From a virus: a stretch of 34,733 bases of DNA. A model generated the notes under the pieces. The model was not told the origin of the DNA and made no database searches. It saw only the letters and a list, made by a program, of their open reading frames with translations. Shown here one piece after another: positions 31,020-34,733 of the stretch. The translations under genes and the position numbers were made by a program. The first letter of the stretch is position 1; every line of letters starts with the position of its first letter. Where the stretch lies: positions 1-34,733 of IMG/VR virus record IMGVR_UViG_3300037189_003543. One strand, written 5' to 3'.

Positions 31020-31701
31020 GCTAGACGAGTTAAAGATTCGCAGACGCTCATGGGTTCAGATGGCAAACATTCCAACAGCACGTGTTGGTTGGACTCTAGA
31101 TGACTGCACTGACATTGAGGATTCTGACTTAGCGCTCATCCGTAAATGGATGGACGCTGTCAAGTCTGAGAAGGTCATTCGTGCTATCGGCTCCCGTGGT
31201 TGCGGTAAAGGTTTGATGTTCTACGGAACACCAGGTCATGGCAAAACGACTTTGTCTGTTGCAATCATTCAAGAGATGATGCGCGACTTCCCACTTGCAG
31301 CGTTCAACGTTCCAGATGGTAAGCCTTTGATTCGTCCGTGCTACTTTGCAACCTTCAACGATGTTCTTGACTTAAAGGGCGCACTGATGGACGGACCTAC
31401 GGATGACCAAGAGGTTATCTATCAAGGCATGCTTGGTGAATGCAGGAATGACGCATACAACATCCGTGTGCTCATTATAGATGATGTGGGTAGGGAGCAT
31501 GCTGGCTTAACTGGTTGGCAAAAGAACATGCTTCATCATGTGTTGAGGACACGCTTCAACAACGGATTGCCTACCATTGTTACTACTAACATCAAGTTAG
31601 AGGACTGGGCTGGCCTTTACGGCGATGCTACAGAGAGCTTTGCAAACGAAGCCTTTGGGTATCTACCAATTAGCGCTAAAGGCGGGGACCTTAGAAAGTG
31701 A
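31009..31701 (+). CDS. DnaC-like AAA+ helicase loader ATPase
   Basis: This encodes 230 residues, starting at ATG 31009 or the adjacent ATG 31012, inside the end of the winged-helix gene. Walker A is GTPGHGKT at 73-80, Walker B is VLIIDDVG at about 154-161, and sensor 1 is TIVTTN near 190. A GSRGCGKG just before Walker A looks like a decoy P-loop without the Ser/Thr. The layout matches DnaC/IstB-type ATPases, which load the replicative helicase on DNA. The DnaB-like helicase three genes on is the probable partner. Confidence 0.8.
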   Translation: MMFKLDELKIRRRSWVQMANIPTARVGWTLDDCTDIEDSDLALIRKWMDAVKSEKVIRAIGSRGCGKGLMFYGTPGHGKTTLSVAIIQEMMRDFPLAAFNVPDGKPLIRPCYFATFNDVLDLKGALMDGPTDDQEVIYQGMLGECRNDAYNIRVLIIDDVGREHAGLTGWQKNMLHHVLRTRFNNGLPTIVTTNIKLEDWAGLYGDATESFANEAFGYLPISAKGGDLRK

Positions 31702-31712
31702 AAGGGAACGAC

Positions 31713-32015
31713 ATGAGCGTGTCACGTCGGTTAGTACAAGTGTTCTTAAGCCCTGCTCAAACACCAGGGCCTGGAATCTTTGAGGTATCTACGGATGTAG
31801 ACTCTGGCAACTTAAGTTGCACCTGTCCAGGGTTTAAGGGTCGAAGCATCTGTAAGCACACAAAGTTTGTACAAGCGCGTCTAGATAGCAACGGCGGTAC
31901 TTACCCACTAGAGATATCTAGTAGGGCTACCAAAGAAGATGCAGCCAAAGCAAAGCAGTCCAATGAACAGTTCAGAGAGTTTGTTATCCGCTTCGGAAGG
32001 ATAGAGGTTTACTAA
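31713..32015 (+). CDS. Small SWIM-type zinc-finger protein
   Basis: This encodes 100 residues from ATG 31713, preferred because AAAGGGA lies at proper spacing; GTG 31698 (five residues longer, GTGA overlap with the loader gene) is the alternative. Cys36, Cys38, Cys47 and His49 in SCTCPGFKGRSICKHTKFVQ match the SWIM pattern CxC...CxH. A beta start (RRLVQVFLSP, IFEVSTDVDSG) and a helical end follow. SWIM domains bind DNA or proteins, for instance in recombination mediators. Similar small proteins occur in actinophages as I recall. Its place among replication genes fits a DNA-metabolism role. Confidence 0.65.
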   Translation: MSVSRRLVQVFLSPAQTPGPGIFEVSTDVDSGNLSCTCPGFKGRSICKHTKFVQARLDSNGGTYPLEISSRATKEDAAKAKQSNEQFREFVIRFGRIEVY

Positions 32016-32423
32016 ATGCGCTACGGGGACATCAGTAACGAGCTCCCCAGAAGAATAATCGTAGTAATAGACGTATTCTTAGATGTTGAGCTTAAGGTTA
32101 AGAAGAAGCTTAAATTTATACCTGTTGTTGAGAAGGAAGAGAGACTAAGACGCGACATTCTTAGTTACCTTTACCTGCTTACTAATAGGCGAGAGGTCAC
32201 TCTTGAGTTGGTGTCATTCAGCATGGCTGAAGAGGACTTGTCAAACATTATGGACACACTTGACAACATGGGAACTAACCCGTTTAGATACTTTACTGTG
32301 TACGATTCGGCAAACGACTTGGTAAAAGAGTTACCGTACCGTCCAGAAGTCTTTGGCGTTTTAGATAGACCCGAGAACTTATTACGATACGGACACTGGG
32401 GATTGGACTTCAATAGCTTATGA
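32016..32423 (+). CDS. Protein of unknown function, possible HAD/Rossmann-like fold
   Basis: This encodes 135 residues and starts immediately after the SWIM gene's stop (TAAATG). It has an opening strand IIVVIDVFLDVELKV, then helices and strands ending in VFGVLDRPENLLRYGHWGLDF. The IIVVID start and alternating pattern suggest a Rossmann or HAD-like fold, but the DxD catalytic pair of HAD enzymes is replaced (D-V-F), so phosphatase activity is unlikely. Similar genes with an RYG--GLDF ending are remembered from actinophages. It overlaps the helicase start by ATGA. Confidence 0.5.
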   Translation: MRYGDISNELPRRIIVVIDVFLDVELKVKKKLKFIPVVEKEERLRRDILSYLYLLTNRREVTLELVSFSMAEEDLSNIMDTLDNMGTNPFRYFTVYDSANDLVKELPYRPEVFGVLDRPENLLRYGHWGLDFNSL

Positions 32424-33646
32424 ACAACGACGCACGGTTAATAAGTAAAATCATTACTGATAGAAACATCGGTATCGCGTTAGAGCACAACGTTAGTGAC
32501 AGTTGGTTTGCCGACGTATCAGATAAGAAGATATTTAGGTTCTTAGCTGACCACTACTCTAACTACCAAGAGTGCCCAAGCCTTGAGGTTATCAACAGCA
32601 ACTTCCCTACCTACCAAGTCCTTCCTGTTACTGACAGCATCAACTACTTGATTGATGAGTTAGTAAAGAGCCGTAGGCGAGTAGAGATTATTAACACCAT
32701 TGGCGAAGCGCTTACTTCTATTGAGAAGCAGCAAGACCACGAAGGCGCTTTGACTGCTATCGAACGCGGTCTTATCCGTTTAGAGGAAGCGGGCTTGACA
32801 AAAGCTAACGACCTTGAAATCACAGACGCTGCCAAGAGTGCAAAGCAGGAGTACGAGTTCAGAAAGGCAAACCCTGGATTACTAGGACTAGCAACTGGCT
32901 TCCCTACTATGGACGCCGCCACATCTGGTCTACAGCCAGGGCAGTTGATTGTGATTGTTGCACCGCCTAAGACTGGTAAGTCAACCCTCGCATTGCAGAT
33001 TGCTTTGAACGCGCACCTTGACCACAAGGTTCCTATGTTCATGTCCTTTGAGATGAGCAACGCTGAGCAGAAGAGCCGTTACTACTCTATGCGCGCCCGT
33101 ATCTCTCACCGCCGTTTGATGACAGGTACATTGACACCTGATGAAGAGTCTCGCTACTTCAAGCTTGTTAACAGCATTGAGTCCATGGGCGAGAAGTTCT
33201 GGTTTGTTGACTCCTCAGGAGGTCAGACGGTAGGAGCGGTTGCTAGCAAGATTCAGAGCAAAAACCCTGACATTGTCTTCATTGACGGTACCTACCTGAT
33301 GATTGACGAGCAGACAGGCGAGTCCAATACCCCACAAGCGATTACCAACATTACCCGTAGCCTCAAGCGTTTAGCGCAGAAGATTAATAAGCCTATCGTT
33401 ATCTCTACACAGGCTTTGACTTGGAAGATGAAGAAGGGGCAAGTCACCGCTGACTCCATCGGTTACTCCTCATCCTTCCACCAAGATGCAGACGTAATCT
33501 TTGGTCTTCAGAGAGAAGACGAGAACGTAGACGACACTCGTTTGCTACGTGTTGTGGCTAGCCGTAACGGCGGTCTAAGCGAAGTGTCGCTTATGTGGGA
33601 TTGGGATACAGGCTACTTCCGAGAGATTAGTGATGAGGACTTATGA
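32420..33646 (+). CDS. DnaB-like replicative DNA helicase
   Basis: This encodes 408 residues. Residues 1-105 are a helical N-terminal domain (SDKKIFRFLADHYSNYQECP), and about 158 onward is the RecA-like core: TGFPTMDAATSGLQPGQLIV, Walker A PPKTGKST at 182-189, FMSFEMS, Walker B DIVFIDGTYLM near 283-293, then IVISTQ and DADVIFGLQRE. This is the DnaB/Twinkle-type ring helicase that unwinds DNA at the phage fork. A DnaC-like loader upstream and a DnaG-like primase downstream complete the replication set. The length is slightly short of cellular DnaB (about 470). Confidence 0.88.
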   Translation: MNNDARLISKIITDRNIGIALEHNVSDSWFADVSDKKIFRFLADHYSNYQECPSLEVINSNFPTYQVLPVTDSINYLIDELVKSRRRVEIINTIGEALTSIEKQQDHEGALTAIERGLIRLEEAGLTKANDLEITDAAKSAKQEYEFRKANPGLLGLATGFPTMDAATSGLQPGQLIVIVAPPKTGKSTLALQIALNAHLDHKVPMFMSFEMSNAEQKSRYYSMRARISHRRLMTGTLTPDEESRYFKLVNSIESMGEKFWFVDSSGGQTVGAVASKIQSKNPDIVFIDGTYLMIDEQTGESNTPQAITNITRSLKRLAQKINKPIVISTQALTWKMKKGQVTADSIGYSSSFHQDADVIFGLQREDENVDDTRLLRVVASRNGGLSEVSLMWDWDTGYFREISDEDL

Positions 33647-33861
33647 CCCACGATGAATTGCTGGCAAAGATAGATGAAGAAGGTGAATTCCTTGTTCAGT
33701 ATTTTGATTCAAAGCCGATAGTTCATTCTGCCCTTCGTGCAGTAGTGGAATTGCATAGACCCGATGAGGATAATGAGTACTGTGTCTATGACAGCCCTGA
33801 GTGGGACATAGTGCCATACCCTTGCGCTACCATCCAAGCCATTGAGAAGGAGTTGGAATGA
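33643..33861 (+). CDS. Small conserved phage protein of unknown function
   Basis: This encodes 72 residues overlapping both neighbours by ATGA. It is acidic, with VHSALRAVVELHRPDE in the middle and VPYPCATIQAIEKEL at the end. The ALRAVVELH...YPC-TI-AIE-EL pattern recalls a small protein frequent in actinobacteriophages; in several of those a Cys pair lies between the two halves, whereas here only Cys at EYCVYD and YPC remain. It has no known role. Its tight place between helicase and primase suggests co-expression. Confidence 0.6.
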   Translation: MTHDELLAKIDEEGEFLVQYFDSKPIVHSALRAVVELHRPDEDNEYCVYDSPEWDIVPYPCATIQAIEKELE

Positions 33862-34733
33862 CAGTAGAGGAGATGACTGACACGTTATCTCGTCTAGGCA
33901 TTGAGACTGTAGATAGCCGTGGGTATGAGATTAACGGATACTGCTCTGCGCATGAGGAGAGGACTGGTCATATAGACCGCAATCCCTCTTGGTGGATTAA
34001 TGCTGACTCTGGCGCCTTCATCTGTTTCTCCTGTGGCTGGAAGGGTAACCTCTACTCACTCATCAGCTACATGCAGGACATTGAGATTGGTAAAGTACAA
34101 GACTGGTTAGGCTCAGCCACAAGTCTTGTGACTCGCTTTGAGCGTCTAAAGGTTCCTGTGCGTCCTCCTATTGAAGAGGTCACTAGGGTTACCGAATCTA
34201 TGCTTAGCGCGTTTACTGCAGTTCCTACAGAGGCGTTAGAGGTAAGAGGTTTAAGCGCTTCCTCCAGTGAGGAGTATGGGCTTAGGTGGGACGCTCGTAA
34301 TAAGAACTGGATTATCCCTATCAGAGAGCCCATCACTAACAAGTTGTTAGGCTGGCAAGAGAAGGGTTTTGACCGACGCTACTTTAAGAACGTTCCTGCT
34401 GGTATCAAAAAGAGCAACGCCTTGTTTGGCTACGACCAGTATCAAGGTGGAACTATGATTGTCGTTGAGTCTCCGCTTGACGTCATTCGTTTAGCTTCCA
34501 TCGGTGTCAAAGGAGCTGTCGCTGTATTTGGCGCAATGGTCTCAACTGCTCAGGTTAACCTTATCCGAGGCGCTGACAAGATAATCTTTGCTATGGATAA
34601 CGATGATGCTGGCAAGTCCTCTTCAGCCTCGTTACTTGAAACCTGCAAGGAGATGGGTATAGAGTGCTGGTTCTTCAATTACGGAGACATAGATGTAAAA
34701 GACGTTGGCGCTATGAGCAGAGCTGAGGTACTC
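33858..34733 (+). CDS. DnaG-like DNA primase (3' truncated by window end)
   Basis: The frame from ATG 33858 (ATGA overlap) stays open for 292 codons to the window end. Residues 29-59 are a CHC2-type zinc finger with Cys29, His32, Cys56 and Cys59 (FICFSCGWKGN). A TOPRIM core follows: MIVVESPLDVIRLASIGVKG, AVAVFGAMVS, then IIFAMDNDDAGKSS with the D-x-D metal site. The usual EG of TOPRIM reads ES here; the acidic residue is kept. It makes RNA primers with the DnaB-like helicase just upstream. The rest of the gene lies outside the window. Confidence 0.88.
   Translation, partial: MTVEEMTDTLSRLGIETVDSRGYEINGYCSAHEERTGHIDRNPSWWINADSGAFICFSCGWKGNLYSLISYMQDIEIGKVQDWLGSATSLVTRFERLKVPVRPPIEEVTRVTESMLSAFTAVPTEALEVRGLSASSSEEYGLRWDARNKNWIIPIREPITNKLLGWQEKGFDRRYFKNVPAGIKKSNALFGYDQYQGGTMIVVESPLDVIRLASIGVKGAVAVFGAMVSTAQVNLIRGADKIIFAMDNDDAGKSSSASLLETCKEMGIECWFFNYGDIDVKDVGAMSRAEVL

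Noticed and set aside
31189-31215. Second P-loop (GSRGCGKG) in the loader ATPase
   Set aside because: It lacks the Ser/Thr after GK and lies directly before a full Walker A, so it is not counted as an ATP site.
32644-33060. Minus-strand open frame of 138 codons
   Set aside because: It overlaps the Walker A region of the helicase gene and looks like a shadow frame.
1-34733. tRNA genes, integrase, transposase, lysis genes
   Set aside because: No cloverleaf, recombinase motif, holin-like membrane protein or lysin catalytic motif was found; they may lie outside the window.

Overview
The window is a stretch of a tailed-phage genome with a contractile tail (myovirus morphology). All recognised genes lie on the + strand and are tightly packed, with many start/stop overlaps and strong AAGGAG-type ribosome sites in the virion genes. 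No integrase, transposase, tRNA, rRNA or CRISPR array was seen, and no gene-free stretch exceeds about 110 bases. The virion genes recall T4-type structural proteins of cyanophages (for example the large 977-residue protein and the fibre modules). Several small replication-side proteins recall actinobacteriophage families. GC content is moderate. A phage of a moderate-GC actinobacterium, possibly aquatic, would fit, but this host is an inference from remembered family resemblance and not shown by the sequence.

Layout: (1) 1-558, the tail end of a gene that is probably the major capsid protein, a hairpin, and a small capsid-adjacent gene closed by a terminator. (2) 670-12796, a large adhesion module: an adaptor-like protein with a beta-sandwich tail, a small HNLG-domain protein, two related long fibre proteins, a 977-residue virion protein, a fibre with a self-cleaving S74 chaperone, three tandem related small tip-like proteins, and a probable tail-fibre assembly chaperone. 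(3) 12816-15667, small connector/neck-type genes, a cassette of very short Lys- and Cys-rich genes closed by a clear terminator, and a tail-terminator candidate. (4) 15703-29469, the contractile tail: sheath, tube, tail assembly chaperone with a probable +1 frameshifted extension, tape measure, tube/baseplate protein, LysM wedge, hub, OB-fold spike, gp25-like and gp6/J-like wedge proteins, and a gpI-like protein with carbohydrate-binding-like modules. (5) 29506-34733, DNA metabolism: an acidic protein of unknown function, a winged-helix protein, a DnaC-like loader, a SWIM zinc-finger protein, an unknown protein, a DnaB-like helicase, a small conserved protein, and a DnaG-like primase cut off by the window end.

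The most notable observations are: the probable +1 frameshift (TTT C) in the tail assembly chaperone; the tandem triplet of diverging tip-like genes followed by a chaperone; the OB-fold spike split by an inserted jelly-roll-like domain; beta modules shared between three structural proteins; the Cys/Lys microprotein cassette; and a hairpin that would bury the ribosome site of the first gene after the tail operon.
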